39,637 nt of DNA from Lachnospiraceae bacterium UBA3820 (GCA_002369325.1 DFDU01000062.1:1-39637); one strand, 5' to 3'; counted from the first letter of the stretch, positions 8,750 through 17,834 are shown. Notes: a model not told the origin generated them from the sequence alone. Program-made: numbers and translations.

Positions 8750-9928
8750 ATGTCGGAAAGAAACCTCAATTTTGACGAAATAATAGAAAGACGCGGAACA
8801 CACTGCCTGAAATATGATTTTGCCGTAAGAAGGGGTATGCCCGAGGATGTACTTCCACTCTGGGTTGCGGATATGGATTTTAAAACATCCTCTTATGTTG
8901 AAGATGCAGTGATTGAAAGAACCAAACATGCGATATTCGGATACAGTGAGCCGGATAAATCATATTTCGATGCCGTGGCGGCATGGATGAAGGAAAGACA
9001 TAATTGGGAAATAGAGGAAAAATGGCTTGTTAAAACTCCCGGTGTTGTTTTAGCTCTTGCAATGGCTGTTAAGGCATATACAGAAAAAGGAGATGCCGTT
9101 CTTATTCAACAGCCTGTTTATTATCCGTTTTCGGAAGTAATACGGGATAACGAGAGAGTGATAATAAGCAATGATTTATATCTCGGAGAAGACGGTAGAT
9201 ACCATATTGATTTCGAGGATTTTGAAAGAAAGATTACGGAAAACAATATCAGGCTGTTTTTGCTGTGCAATCCGCATAATCCTACCGGAAGAGTATTTAC
9301 AAAAGATGAGCTAACAAAACTCGGAGACATATGCTTAAAGCATAATGTGATTGTTGCGAGTGATGAGATACATCATGATTTTGTTTTTAAGGGTGAACAT
9401 ACCGTATTTGCTTCGATAAAAAAGGAATTTGCGGACATATCGATTACCTGCACATCACCGAGTAAAACCTTTAATCTTGCCAGTATGCTCATATCCAATA
9501 TATTTATACCAAACAGAAGCCTGAAGCATAAGTTTATACACGAACTTGATGCGGCGGGCATAAGTCAGCTCAACATACTTGGACTATGTGCAACAAAGAC
9601 AGCGTATGAAAAAGGCGGCGAGTGGTATGAAAAAATGATGGAATATGTTAAAGAAAATATATCCTTTGTAAAGAAATATGTTAATGAAAATCTACCGGGT
9701 GTAAATGTAATAGACGGAGAGGGAACATATCTTATGTGGCTTGATTTTAACGGTACGGGTCTTTCGCCGGAAGAGATTGATAAGAGAATAATATATGATG
9801 CAAAATTATGGCTGGACAGCGGAAAGATATTCGGTAAGACGGGAAAAGGCTTCCAGAGAATAAATGTAGCAGCACCCCGCCAAATTATAGCGGAGTGCCT
9901 TAACAGAATCAAAGATAAAGTTATATAG
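8750..9928 (+). CDS. patB: PatB/MalY-type cystathionine beta-lyase (aminotransferase fold)
   Basis: A 392-residue fold type I PLP enzyme of the MalY/PatB branch. Motifs: FDEIIERRGTHCLKYD at the N-terminus and LPLWVADMDF (the family signature), YSEPD, TPGVV, QQPVYYPF, CNPHNPTGR, SDEIHHDF with the cofactor Asp, and Lys239 in TSPSKTFNLA as the Schiff base. These enzymes carry out C-S beta-elimination, turning cystathionine into homocysteine, pyruvate and ammonia, or cysteine into sulfide. The gene has a strong AGGAAGGAG site and lies 70 bases after the preceding trans-sulfuration gene. Symbol given by family; activity on cystathionine versus other thioethers is inferred. Confidence 0.85.
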   Translation: MSERNLNFDEIIERRGTHCLKYDFAVRRGMPEDVLPLWVADMDFKTSSYVEDAVIERTKHAIFGYSEPDKSYFDAVAAWMKERHNWEIEEKWLVKTPGVVLALAMAVKAYTEKGDAVLIQQPVYYPFSEVIRDNERVIISNDLYLGEDGRYHIDFEDFERKITENNIRLFLLCNPHNPTGRVFTKDELTKLGDICLKHNVIVASDEIHHDFVFKGEHTVFASIKKEFADISITCTSPSKTFNLASMLISNIFIPNRSLKHKFIHELDAAGISQLNILGLCATKTAYEKGGEWYEKMMEYVKENISFVKKYVNENLPGVNVIDGEGTYLMWLDFNGTGLSPEEIDKRIIYDAKLWLDSGKIFGKTGKGFQRINVAAPRQIIAECLNRIKDKVI

Positions 9929-9966
9929 CCTGATGCTTATCTAAGTGAATACATATTGTTTTATAA

Positions 9967-12132
9967 TTAACCAAGAGCGGTTTTTAATTGGTCGAGCATG
10001 GAAGCATATTCTTCGCTGACCGATTGATGTCGCTCTTTAATTAATCCGTAATTCTTTTCCTTAGCTGCAAATTCAAGTTCTCTTGCATGCTCGAACAAAG
10101 CTGTTGCACCGATGTTAAGAGAGGTACTCTTTATTGCGTGAGCATATGTTTCATAATCCTTCCAGTTTTCGGATTCGTATGCATCATTAAGTAAATTGAG
10201 TTTGTCATCATCTACATATGTCTGTATCATTTCTATGTAGAATTCTTCGTCGTTCATGCAATAACCAAGGCCTGTCTCGGTATCCAGCATGGAAAATCTC
10301 GTATCAAGGCTTAAATCGGAAGTGGTTGTTGACGTTTTTTCATCGTTTACATAAACATCAACATCGTTATCAATCATTTCTTTTGGAATATATTTATACA
10401 GCATTTCAATAAAATCACTGTATCTTACAGGCTTTGACATATAATCGGAAAATCCCTTTTCAAGATACATATCCTTAGCACCGACTATGGCATTTGCGGT
10501 AAGAATGATTACAGGGGTATCCGTATTCATATGGTCTTTTCTTTTCTTTATGCGTTCGAAGGTTTCTATACCGTCCATACCCGGCATCATGTGATCAAGA
10601 AAAATGATATCATATTTTTTCTTGTATATCATGGTTAAGCAATCTTCTCCGCTTAATGCCGTATCGATTTTTGCACTTGTGGATTTAAGCATTCCGACTG
10701 CTACTTTTATATTCATTTCAACATCATCAACGACAAGTATTTTTGCACTCGGAATATATATCTTTTTATCGTTGCTGTTTCGCTGGTCTACGTAGTTGTG
10801 GTATTTCTCGTTGAAATCTCCGATAGGCTCATTCTTAATAATCTTTTGATGAAGAGAAACGGTAAATGTTGAGCCTTTACCATATTCACTTTTTACGGAT
10901 ATTTCGCCACCCATAAGTTCCACAAGTTTTTTCGTAAGTGAAAGTCCAAGACCTGTTCCTTCGATATTTCTGTTTTTCTTTTCATCAATTCTTGTGAAGT
11001 TCATGAAAAGCTTGTCCATATCCTCAGGCTTGATACCGGTTCCCGTATCTGCAACCTCGATATTTATAAGAACCATATCGTCATTTCGGCTCTTTTCCTT
11101 CATCCTTAGCACAACCTTTCCGGAATGCGTATATTTTACGGCATTGGAAAGGAAATTGTTTATTACCTGTCTTATACGAACCTCGTCACCAAAAAGAACG
11201 GAAGGCATATTGCTGTCAATGTCCATCTCAAATTCAAGTCCTTTGTCGGTGGCTCTGTTTATAGTCATATTGTAGCAATCGTTGAGTATTGAAAAAACAT
11301 TATATTCTACGGGAATTATTTCCATTTTTCCGGATTCAATCTTTGAGATATCCAGGATGTCGTTGATTATGGAAAGAAGCATCTGACCGGCACTGTTAAT
11401 GTTATTTGAGTATTCGCGTATATTATCTGTCTTTCCGTTGGCAAGCTCATCCAGAAGAATAGCATTCATTCCGATAATTCCGTTGATGGGAGTTCTTATC
11501 TCGTGAGACATATTTGCCAGAAACTGGCTTTTGGCTTCGTTTGCAATCTGGAGCTGTTCATCCTGTTCCATTATTTTCTTTCGCTGCTTTTCATATACGT
11601 AAGTCTGATATTTAAATATGATACCTATAATTGCGGATACGGCAATTATTGTTTGAATTATATCGCTTTGCATATATCCGTCCGGTACTTCCTTGAACCA
11701 GTCAGGATGTTGATTTCCTATGACTATACATCCGATAAGAACTACCGTATCAAGAGCATACATTATGTAACACAGTTTTCCTGTAAGTGTAAGCCAGGTA
11801 AATATAAGGCCAAGCACGAACCATATCGGCATACCGCTGTACATACCGTTTGATTGGAAATACATCCATGGGAAGATAAGAAGGTTAGCCATACCGGTGA
11901 TCAATACGGCTGCGGCAATAAGGCGGTTACGGATAACCGAAAGATACAATGAAATAAGCACAACGACAAGAAGTATTGCCGTTACAATTGCGCTTGAGAA
12001 GCCGCCGATCATTATGGTAACGGTAAGAGAGCATAAGCCTCCTACAAATGCAGCACTAAGTATTAGATTAAGCAATCTGTGATGTATATCCAGATCTTCG
12101 TGAAATAACATCTTAAATAATTTATTTCGCAT
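9967..12132 (-). CDS. hybrid sensor histidine kinase (TM-HisKA-HATPase-REC-Hpt)
   Basis: A 721-residue phosphorelay protein. About six hydrophobic helices fill residues 20-180, with no large extracytoplasmic loop. Then HisKA with the phosphoacceptor His210 in NMSHEIRTPINGI; an HATPase domain with NAVKYT (N box), DTGTGI (G1) and GTGLGLSL (G2); a REC domain starting at AKILVVDD with acceptor Asp513 in IIFLDHMMPG and a C-terminal KPVR lysine; and an Hpt domain with His665 in AHAIKSTSLNIG. Phosphate can thus pass His-Asp-His inside one chain. The start at 12132 has AGGAG 7-8 bases upstream; ATG 12138 lies too close to that site. It lies 41 bases after the HD-GYP response regulator on the same strand and is a candidate partner of its REC domain. 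Confidence 0.9.
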   Translation of the reverse strand: MRNKLFKMLFHEDLDIHHRLLNLILSAAFVGGLCSLTVTIMIGGFSSAIVTAILLVVVLISLYLSVIRNRLIAAAVLITGMANLLIFPWMYFQSNGMYSGMPIWFVLGLIFTWLTLTGKLCYIMYALDTVVLIGCIVIGNQHPDWFKEVPDGYMQSDIIQTIIAVSAIIGIIFKYQTYVYEKQRKKIMEQDEQLQIANEAKSQFLANMSHEIRTPINGIIGMNAILLDELANGKTDNIREYSNNINSAGQMLLSIINDILDISKIESGKMEIIPVEYNVFSILNDCYNMTINRATDKGLEFEMDIDSNMPSVLFGDEVRIRQVINNFLSNAVKYTHSGKVVLRMKEKSRNDDMVLINIEVADTGTGIKPEDMDKLFMNFTRIDEKKNRNIEGTGLGLSLTKKLVELMGGEISVKSEYGKGSTFTVSLHQKIIKNEPIGDFNEKYHNYVDQRNSNDKKIYIPSAKILVVDDVEMNIKVAVGMLKSTSAKIDTALSGEDCLTMIYKKKYDIIFLDHMMPGMDGIETFERIKKRKDHMNTDTPVIILTANAIVGAKDMYLEKGFSDYMSKPVRYSDFIEMLYKYIPKEMIDNDVDVYVNDEKTSTTTSDLSLDTRFSMLDTETGLGYCMNDEEFYIEMIQTYVDDDKLNLLNDAYESENWKDYETYAHAIKSTSLNIGATALFEHARELEFAAKEKNYGLIKERHQSVSEEYASMLDQLKTALG

Positions 12133-12173
12133 AAGCATACTCCTGTTTCATTATATGGTGATATTGATACGTG

Positions 12174-14108
12174 TTAGTGGTTTGTTTTAAATTCATCCTT
12201 TTTACCGTTCAGGATGCCATATACAAGCTCTTTTGTGATAAAAGGATTAAGAGGCTTTGTCATATAGTCATCAATATTAAGCTCGTTTATCATATGAATC
12301 GTGTCAATGCTTTTATCTGAGGTCATTAAAACAACCGGAATATTATATTTTGCACGAATCAATTTAAATAATTCGAAGCCGTCAATGTCCGGCATCTTAA
12401 GATCCAAAAGTATTAGATCAATTTCGTTTTTATTAAGAATATCGAAAGCCTGATCTTTGTTCATGGCTCTTAAAACATGAATCTTAGGTGTATCCTTAAG
12501 AATTCTTTCGACCATTTTTATATTCATTAATTCATCATCGACAACAAGAATATCTTTTGTTTCACGTTCGGTTTGCTGCATGCGATAGTTGCTGTCCTCA
12601 TCTATCATTTCAAGCATTATATCTGCAATTTTAGGATCGAATTGCTTGCCTTTACCACGTTCTATTTCGCTTCTAACAACATCCTGAGCAAGCGCCTTTC
12701 TGTAACTTCTGTTGCTTGCCATGGCGTCATATGCATCTGCAACACCGATAATTCTTGCAATCTCAGGAATATTTTCACCTACAAGCCCGTTTGGATAACC
12801 GGTTCCATCGTACCTTTCATGGTGATATTTTGCACCGTAGCCTATACGTTCATCATCATGAATATCCTTAAGTATATGATAACCGCTAACGGTATGTATT
12901 CTTATCTGATCAAATTCTTCGTCTGTGAGCTTGCCCGGCTTATTTATAAGCGCTTCGGGAATACGAATCTTGCCCACATCATGCAGAAGACCTGCATAAT
13001 AAATAATCTTTTGATCATCTTCGTCTTTACCCATTTTTTTGGCAATAGCAAGAGAATATTCGGCAACTCTTTGGGAATGTCCGCTTGTATATCGATCCTT
13101 TGCATCAATTGTGTATGCAAGTGAACGTATAATATTCATATTAACCTGATCGAGCTTCTTGCGGCTTTCTTTCTCTTTACGCTGAACACGAATGATATTT
13201 CTTGCAAATACTATAAGGTATAAAATAATAACAACAAATACCAGAACGGAAACCGATATACAAACAATCAACTGATTTCTTAAGTCCATAAGAAGCTTTG
13301 AATTGTCAACAACTATTACAACATACCAATCGTCTGCAACAAGGCTGGAAAATACTGTGCAAGGCTTTTTATCGATAGTCATTGAAAAATGATCCTGTTC
13401 ATTTTTGAATATTTCATCTAACATGGACCTTTGTTCATCATTAACAGGATAAAGTTTGCCCTTTTCATTTTTGTCAACATGAGCAACAACAAGACCTGTT
13501 TTGTCAATGATAAATCCGTAGCCCGTGTCACTCATGGTCATACTTTCGGTGATACGCTGAACCTCATTAAGAGCTATGTCGAGAGAAAGCACGCTTTGGC
13601 CATCCGATAAAAGACAGCTTATCGAAACCATGATTGTATGTGTTTGAGCATCTAAGTAAGGAGCCACAATAGTGGTTTTTCCTTCGGCATTTATAGCAGC
13701 TATGTACCAGTCACGAGTCTTCGGGTCGTAGTCTGAAGGTGGAATCCATCCGCTTCCGTCTATGTAACTGCCGTTGATTAATCCGTAAATTCCGGTAAAG
13801 TTTTCATCTATTTCTTTTTGAACTTTTTGGGTCTCCTGCGTAAGATATGAAAGAATGAATTCATCATCCATATCGTTTTCTATCATATAATTAACCGTGT
13901 CGGCTGTAACCCATAGAATATCAAAACCTTCATTAAGATAGTTCTCGATCATGGTTGCCTGACTGTTCATGTTACTTTCGCCAAGCTCCATAATTTTATC
14001 TACGGAACTGCGGTAAAATGAATAAATTATATATACTATCATTAAGGTCATTAATAATAAAATCACTAATACAGTTGACATCAGACGTTTAATTACTGTT
14101 TTTTTCAT
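12174..14108 (-). CDS. Cache-HD-GYP-REC cyclic-di-GMP phosphodiesterase
   Basis: A 644-residue protein with an unusual domain order. A transmembrane helix (12-32) is followed by a large extracytoplasmic double-Cache sensor (about 35-280, with the DPKTRDWYIAA and DTGYGFIIDKTG motifs), a second helix (281-305), and an HD-GYP domain (about 330-500). Catalytic features are HSQRVAEYS, HDVGK (His376-Asp377) and HHERYDGTGYP, the GYP signature, so it should degrade cyclic di-GMP. A C-terminal REC domain (about 520-640) starts at DILVVDDELMN, with the acceptor Asp in LILLDLKMPD and the conserved KP. Ligand sensing outside and phosphorylation inside could both tune the phosphodiesterase. A TAAGGAG site precedes ATG 14108. 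The hybrid kinase follows in the same direction. Confidence 0.9.
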   Translation of the reverse strand: MKKTVIKRLMSTVLVILLLMTLMIVYIIYSFYRSSVDKIMELGESNMNSQATMIENYLNEGFDILWVTADTVNYMIENDMDDEFILSYLTQETQKVQKEIDENFTGIYGLINGSYIDGSGWIPPSDYDPKTRDWYIAAINAEGKTTIVAPYLDAQTHTIMVSISCLLSDGQSVLSLDIALNEVQRITESMTMSDTGYGFIIDKTGLVVAHVDKNEKGKLYPVNDEQRSMLDEIFKNEQDHFSMTIDKKPCTVFSSLVADDWYVVIVVDNSKLLMDLRNQLIVCISVSVLVFVVIILYLIVFARNIIRVQRKEKESRKKLDQVNMNIIRSLAYTIDAKDRYTSGHSQRVAEYSLAIAKKMGKDEDDQKIIYYAGLLHDVGKIRIPEALINKPGKLTDEEFDQIRIHTVSGYHILKDIHDDERIGYGAKYHHERYDGTGYPNGLVGENIPEIARIIGVADAYDAMASNRSYRKALAQDVVRSEIERGKGKQFDPKIADIMLEMIDEDSNYRMQQTERETKDILVVDDELMNIKMVERILKDTPKIHVLRAMNKDQAFDILNKNEIDLILLDLKMPDIDGFELFKLIRAKYNIPVVLMTSDKSIDTIHMINELNIDDYMTKPLNPFITKELVYGILNGKKDEFKTNH

Positions 14109-14178
14109 ATCCGCTCCTTATAGAAAATTAACAATTTAGCTAATAATATCATAAATTATATTAAATTTGGAAAAAATA

Positions 14179-14207
14179 TTGACAAAAAACAAATGAAATT
14201 ATATAAT
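14179..14207 (+). promoter_or_regulatory. sigma-A promoter of the trp operon
   Basis: Consensus TTGACA (14179-14184) and consensus TATAAT (14202-14207) are separated by exactly 17 bp. This is the best vegetative promoter in the window and drives the T-box leader. Transcription should start near 14214. Confidence 0.9.
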
Positions 14208-14225
14208 CAGTCCATAATTTAACAA

Positions 14226-14239
14226 TTTAACATGTTAAA
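14226..14239. promoter_or_regulatory. 14-bp palindrome just downstream of the trp promoter
   Basis: TTTAACATGTTAAA is a perfect palindrome located about 12-25 bases after the predicted transcription start. An extra half-site TTTAAC lies just before it. It could be an operator for an additional repressor or simply AT-rich chance; no known family is assigned. Confidence 0.35.
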
Positions 14240-14265
14240 CCGTTGATGTGGAGATAAAAATAAAA

Positions 14266-14507
14266 GAGGCGCTCACAGAGAGTCGGTGTTGCTGAGAACC
14301 GATAGTAGCTGTTTATTAAATGGACCACTGAGGGCATAGTCAAAGGAGCCTTGGCTCTGAGTATTCTATGACGTTATGGCATGCGTCAATTGCCGGGAAT
14401 ATGTTGGTATTCTAATGAGAGGTGAAGTTTCACAATTTTAGGGTGGCACCGCGGTAAATGATTTATCGTCCCTGATAACAGAAGTATTCTGTTATCAGGG
14501 ATTTTTT
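14266..14507 (+). ncRNA. T-box leader, tryptophan-specific
   Basis: A T-box riboregulator that senses uncharged tRNA-Trp and allows readthrough into trpE. Stem I is closed by GCGCTCA (14269-14275) and TGAGGGC (14329-14335), with the conserved AGAGAG (14277-14282) on its 5' side. On the 3' side, facing it, lies TGG (14321-14323) followed by a purine, the expected place for the specifier codon, which reads Trp. The T-box sequence AGGGTGGCACCGCGG (14440-14454) pairs through AGGG with CCCT for the antiterminator. The competing terminator is a 13-bp perfect stem (14470-14482 with 14488-14500) followed by ATTTTTT. The function follows from established T-box knowledge; the specifier assignment is mine. 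Confidence 0.95.
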
Positions 14508-14551
14508 ATTACTAAAATATCTCTCCATTAGAAGAAAAAAGGAGGAAAGAT

Positions 14552-16042
14552 ATGTACGAGAAAAACAAATGTTTTCCAACTATGGAAGATGCAAAAAGCT
14601 ATGAGGGAAAATATAATTACATCCCTGTTGCAAAAGAAATCTATTCGGATTTCGTTACACCGATTCAGGTGCTGAAAAAACTAAAAAATGTAAGCAGGCA
14701 TGTATTTATGCTTGAAAGTGTAGAAAATCAGGAAAAGACCGGAAGATATACATTTCTGGGATATGACCCGAAGCTTTGCATAACCTGCCTTAATAATATT
14801 TTAAAGGTAACGGATGCGGACGGAAATGAAATAAAGGAAGAAACAACAACACATCCGGCAATATTTATCAATGAAGTTATAAATGAACATAAGTGTCCGA
14901 AGATAAAAGGGCTGCCATCATTTACGGGCGGACTTGTCGGATATTTCGCATATGACTATATAAAGTATGCAGAGCCGACACTTAAGCTTGATGCAAAGGA
15001 TGAGGAAGGCTTTAATGATGTGGATCTTATGCTTTTCGACAAGGTAGTTGCCTTTGATAATATAAAGCAGAAGCTCATCGTTATAGTAAATATAAAAACT
15101 GATAAGCTTGAGGATGATTATGAAAATGCAGTATCCGAGATTGATTCAATAATAAAGCTTTTAAAAACAGGCGAAGAGATAAAAGAAGAAAAGGCAAGAG
15201 TAACATCGGAATTCAGAAAGCTGTTTAACGAAGAAGAGTTTTGTGAAATGGTTGAAAAGGGTAAGAAGCACATTTACGAAGGTGATATATTTCAGGTTGT
15301 TTTATCAAACAGACTGGATGCCGATTTTGAGGGTAGTCTGCTTGATACCTACAGGGTTCTGAGAACGATAAATCCTTCACCGTATATGTTTTATTTCAGC
15401 GGTGACGATATGGAGGTGGCCGGTGCATCGCCTGAGACTTTGGTTAAGCTTGAAGACGGAGTATTACATACATTTCCTCTTGCGGGTACAAGACCGAGAG
15501 GAAGGGACTACGAGGAAGACCGGGCCCTGGAAAAAGAGCTTTTGGCAGATGAAAAGGAATGTGCCGAACACAACATGCTTGTAGATCTTGGAAGAAATGA
15601 TATAGGGAAGATAAGTGAATTCGGTTCGGTTAAGCTTGAAAAGTATATGTCGATTGAGAGATATTCGCATGTTATGCACATAGGCTCAACAGTTCGTGGG
15701 ACTATCAGAAAGGAATGTACGACACTTGATGCGATAGATGCGATACTTCCGGCGGGAACGCTTTCCGGAGCGCCGAAGCTTAGAGCGTGTGAGATTATAA
15801 ATGAGCTTGAAAACAATAAAAGAGGAATATACGGCGGAGCAATCGGATATATTGACTTTACCGGAAACCTTGATACTTGCATAGCAATAAGAATTGCATA
15901 TAAGAAAAACAATAAAGTATTCGTGCGTTCGGGTGCAGGAATCGTAGCCGACAGTGTACCGAAAAGCGAATATACAGAGAGCATCAATAAGGCAAAGGCG
16001 GTAATGACCGCTATAGAGTGTTCAACGGAAATGGAGGGATAG
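14552..16042 (+). CDS. trpE: anthranilate synthase component I
   Basis: A 496-residue TrpE, which with the TrpG glutaminase converts chorismate and glutamine to anthranilate, the first committed step of tryptophan synthesis. The N-terminal region has the FMLESVE segment (the LLES tryptophan feedback site) and GRYTFLG. The C-terminal chorismate-binding domain shows IFQVVLSNR, NPSPYMFY, GASPETLV, PLAGTRPRG, DLGRNDIG, LPAGTLSGAPK and GAIGYI. The length is normal. AAAGGAGG precedes the ATG. Its stop codon lies two bases before trpG. Expression is set by the upstream T-box, and the enzyme probably also by feedback inhibition. Confidence 0.97.
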   Translation: MYEKNKCFPTMEDAKSYEGKYNYIPVAKEIYSDFVTPIQVLKKLKNVSRHVFMLESVENQEKTGRYTFLGYDPKLCITCLNNILKVTDADGNEIKEETTTHPAIFINEVINEHKCPKIKGLPSFTGGLVGYFAYDYIKYAEPTLKLDAKDEEGFNDVDLMLFDKVVAFDNIKQKLIVIVNIKTDKLEDDYENAVSEIDSIIKLLKTGEEIKEEKARVTSEFRKLFNEEEFCEMVEKGKKHIYEGDIFQVVLSNRLDADFEGSLLDTYRVLRTINPSPYMFYFSGDDMEVAGASPETLVKLEDGVLHTFPLAGTRPRGRDYEEDRALEKELLADEKECAEHNMLVDLGRNDIGKISEFGSVKLEKYMSIERYSHVMHIGSTVRGTIRKECTTLDAIDAILPAGTLSGAPKLRACEIINELENNKRGIYGGAIGYIDFTGNLDTCIAIRIAYKKNNKVFVRSGAGIVADSVPKSEYTESINKAKAVMTAIECSTEMEG

Positions 16043-16044
16043 GA

Positions 16045-16611
16045 ATGATACTATTAATAGACAATTATGACAGCTTTTCCTATAACCTGTTTCAATATGT
16101 AGGAGAGCTCGGCGAAGAAATGAAGGTAATCAGAAATGATGAAATGACGGTGGATGAAATAGCTGCATTGAAACCGTCGCACGTAATAATATCACCGGGA
16201 CCGGGAAGACCGTCTGATGCGGGAATAATTGTTGAGGCTGCAAGGAAGCTTCCTAAAGACATACCGATACTCGGTGTGTGCCTTGGACATCAGGCAATAT
16301 GCGAAGCCTTCGGAGCAGTTATAACATACGCAAAGAAGCTTATGCACGGAAAACAATCCGACATAGAAATAGATAATGAATCGGGAATATTTAAAGGACT
16401 TCCCGAAAAAATAAAGGTTGCAAGATATCATTCGCTTGCGGCAGATGAAAACACCTTACCGGATTGCCTTAGTGTAACCGGAAAAACCGCTGACGGTGAA
16501 ATAATGGCGGTAAAACATAAGGACTATCCGATATACGGAGTCCAGTTCCATCCGGAATCAATACTCACGCCGGATGGCAAGATGATACTAAAAAATTTTA
16601 TGAATTTGTAA
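16045..16611 (+). CDS. trpG: anthranilate synthase component II (glutamine amidotransferase)
   Basis: A 188-residue class I glutamine amidotransferase that supplies ammonia to TrpE. It opens with ILLIDNYDSFSYNL; the nucleophile Cys lies in GVCLGHQAI, and the catalytic His and Glu lie in YGVQFHPESI. The oxyanion segment ISPGPGRP is present. The start is ATG 16045, six bases after GGAGGG, which lies within the end of trpE; an in-frame GTG at 16018 would overlap trpE for no reason. The protein could also serve p-aminobenzoate synthesis, as TrpG does in some Firmicutes, but nothing here shows that. A structured insert separates it from trpD. Confidence 0.97.
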   Translation: MILLIDNYDSFSYNLFQYVGELGEEMKVIRNDEMTVDEIAALKPSHVIISPGPGRPSDAGIIVEAARKLPKDIPILGVCLGHQAICEAFGAVITYAKKLMHGKQSDIEIDNESGIFKGLPEKIKVARYHSLAADENTLPDCLSVTGKTADGEIMAVKHKDYPIYGVQFHPESILTPDGKMILKNFMNL

Positions 16612-16640
16612 TTTGACTAAAGTATATTTATCAGAAGTGT

Positions 16641-16781
16641 AAGGTGTATATGAGTTTATGAACCATAAGCAGGTACTTTGAGTCCGCCGGTACTTAGCGA
16701 GGTTTTATCGAGCTTAGTACCGTTGCGAGACGAGAGTAGCGAAAGCGTGCCTGTGATGGTTTATAAACTTATATACACCGT
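16641..16781. repeat. MITE-like or structured RNA element inside the trp operon
   Basis: A non-coding element of about 140 bp bounded by 24-bp imperfect inverted repeats: 16643-16666 and 16756-16779, with 22 of 24 positions matching (ends GGTGTATAT / ATATACACC). Inside is a second hairpin, CGGTACTTAGC (16688-16698) with GCTTAGTACCG (16712-16722), then a GCGAAAGC tetraloop-like segment near 16738-16746 and a CAGG/CCTG pairing (from 16670 and 16750). The internal base composition is richer in GC than the flanks. This architecture suits a miniature inverted-repeat transposable element or a dispersed structured RNA. It lies in the trpG-trpD gap, so it is transcribed with the operon. No second copy was seen in this window. 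Confidence 0.6.
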
Positions 16782-16808
16782 ATAGAATAAAGAAAAGAGG
16801 TAAGAAAG

Positions 16809-17834
16809 ATGATAAAAGAAGCAATTGTTAAAATAGTAGATAAGCAGGATTTAACTTATGATGAGGCATATACCGTTATAACGGAGATTATGAGCGGAGA
16901 GACAACACCGACTCAGAATGCTGCATTCCTTGCAGCTCTTTCAACAAAGAGTACAAAGGCAGAGACCATAGATGAGATAGCGGGCTGTGGTGCAGCCATG
17001 AGAGATAAGGCAACAAAGGTTGATACAACAGGTATTGATGCAATGGAGATAGTCGGAACAGGTGGTGACGGAGCACACAGCTTTAACATTTCGACAACAT
17101 CCGCAATTATTATGACAGCTGCGGGAGTAAAGGTTGCTAAACATGGAAACAGAGCAGCCTCATCGGACTCAGGTACCGCTGATTGCCTTGAGGCACTCGG
17201 TATAAATATAAATCTTGAGCCTGAAAAATGTATTGAGCTTTTAAATGAAGTGGGATTTTGCTTCCTCTTTGCACAGAAGTATCATACATCAATGAAGTAT
17301 GTCGGACCTATCAGAAAAGAACTCGGTATCAGAACGGTATTTAACATACTCGGACCTATAACCAATCCGGCAAGCCCTAAGGCACAGCTCCTTGGTGTAT
17401 ATGACGAATCTCTTGTAGATCCGCTTGCAAGAGTTCTTACAAATCTTGGAGTTAAAAGAGGACTTATAGTATACGGACAGGATAAGCTTGATGAAATATC
17501 AATAAGTGCACCTACTACCGTATGCGAATTCAGAAACGGAGAATATAAGAATTACACAATTACTCCTGAGCAATTCGGATTTGAGCGTGCGACCAAGGAA
17601 GACATAAAGGGCGGAACACCTGAGGAAAATGCACAGATTACAAGAGATATTCTTTCAGGTAAGATAATAGGACATAAGAGAAATGTCGTTCTTATGAATG
17701 TGGGTGCAGCACTTTACATATACGGAAAGGCAGATTCCATTGAGGACGGTATCAGGCTTGCGGCAGAGATGATAGACTCGGGAAAAGCGACCGAAACACT
17801 TGAGAAAATTATAGAACTTACCAATAAACAATAG
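16809..17834 (+). CDS. trpD: anthranilate phosphoribosyltransferase
   Basis: A 341-residue TrpD, which joins anthranilate to phosphoribosyl pyrophosphate. Signature segments: GTGGDGAHSFNISTTSAI (PRPP-binding glycine loop), KHGNRAASSDSGTADCLEALG, FLFAQKYHTSMKYVGPIRKELGIRT (anthranilate site) and NILGPITNPA. The N-terminal helical domain has the expected MSGETTPTQNAAFLAAL. The length is normal. A GAGG ribosome site precedes the ATG just after the structured element. It is a separate protein, not fused to TrpG as in enteric bacteria. Confidence 0.97.
   Translation: MIKEAIVKIVDKQDLTYDEAYTVITEIMSGETTPTQNAAFLAALSTKSTKAETIDEIAGCGAAMRDKATKVDTTGIDAMEIVGTGGDGAHSFNISTTSAIIMTAAGVKVAKHGNRAASSDSGTADCLEALGININLEPEKCIELLNEVGFCFLFAQKYHTSMKYVGPIRKELGIRTVFNILGPITNPASPKAQLLGVYDESLVDPLARVLTNLGVKRGLIVYGQDKLDEISISAPTTVCEFRNGEYKNYTITPEQFGFERATKEDIKGGTPEENAQITRDILSGKIIGHKRNVVLMNVGAALYIYGKADSIEDGIRLAAEMIDSGKATETLEKIIELTNKQ

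Noticed and set aside
12573..13124. 183-codon plus-strand open frame
   Set aside because: Lies antisense to the HD-GYP gene; the translation has no recognisable motif and no ribosome site, while the minus-strand frame has clear catalytic motifs.
15508..15987. 159-codon minus-strand open frame
   Set aside because: Antisense to the conserved chorismate-binding part of trpE; low-complexity Ser/Ile/Phe composition typical of a shadow frame.
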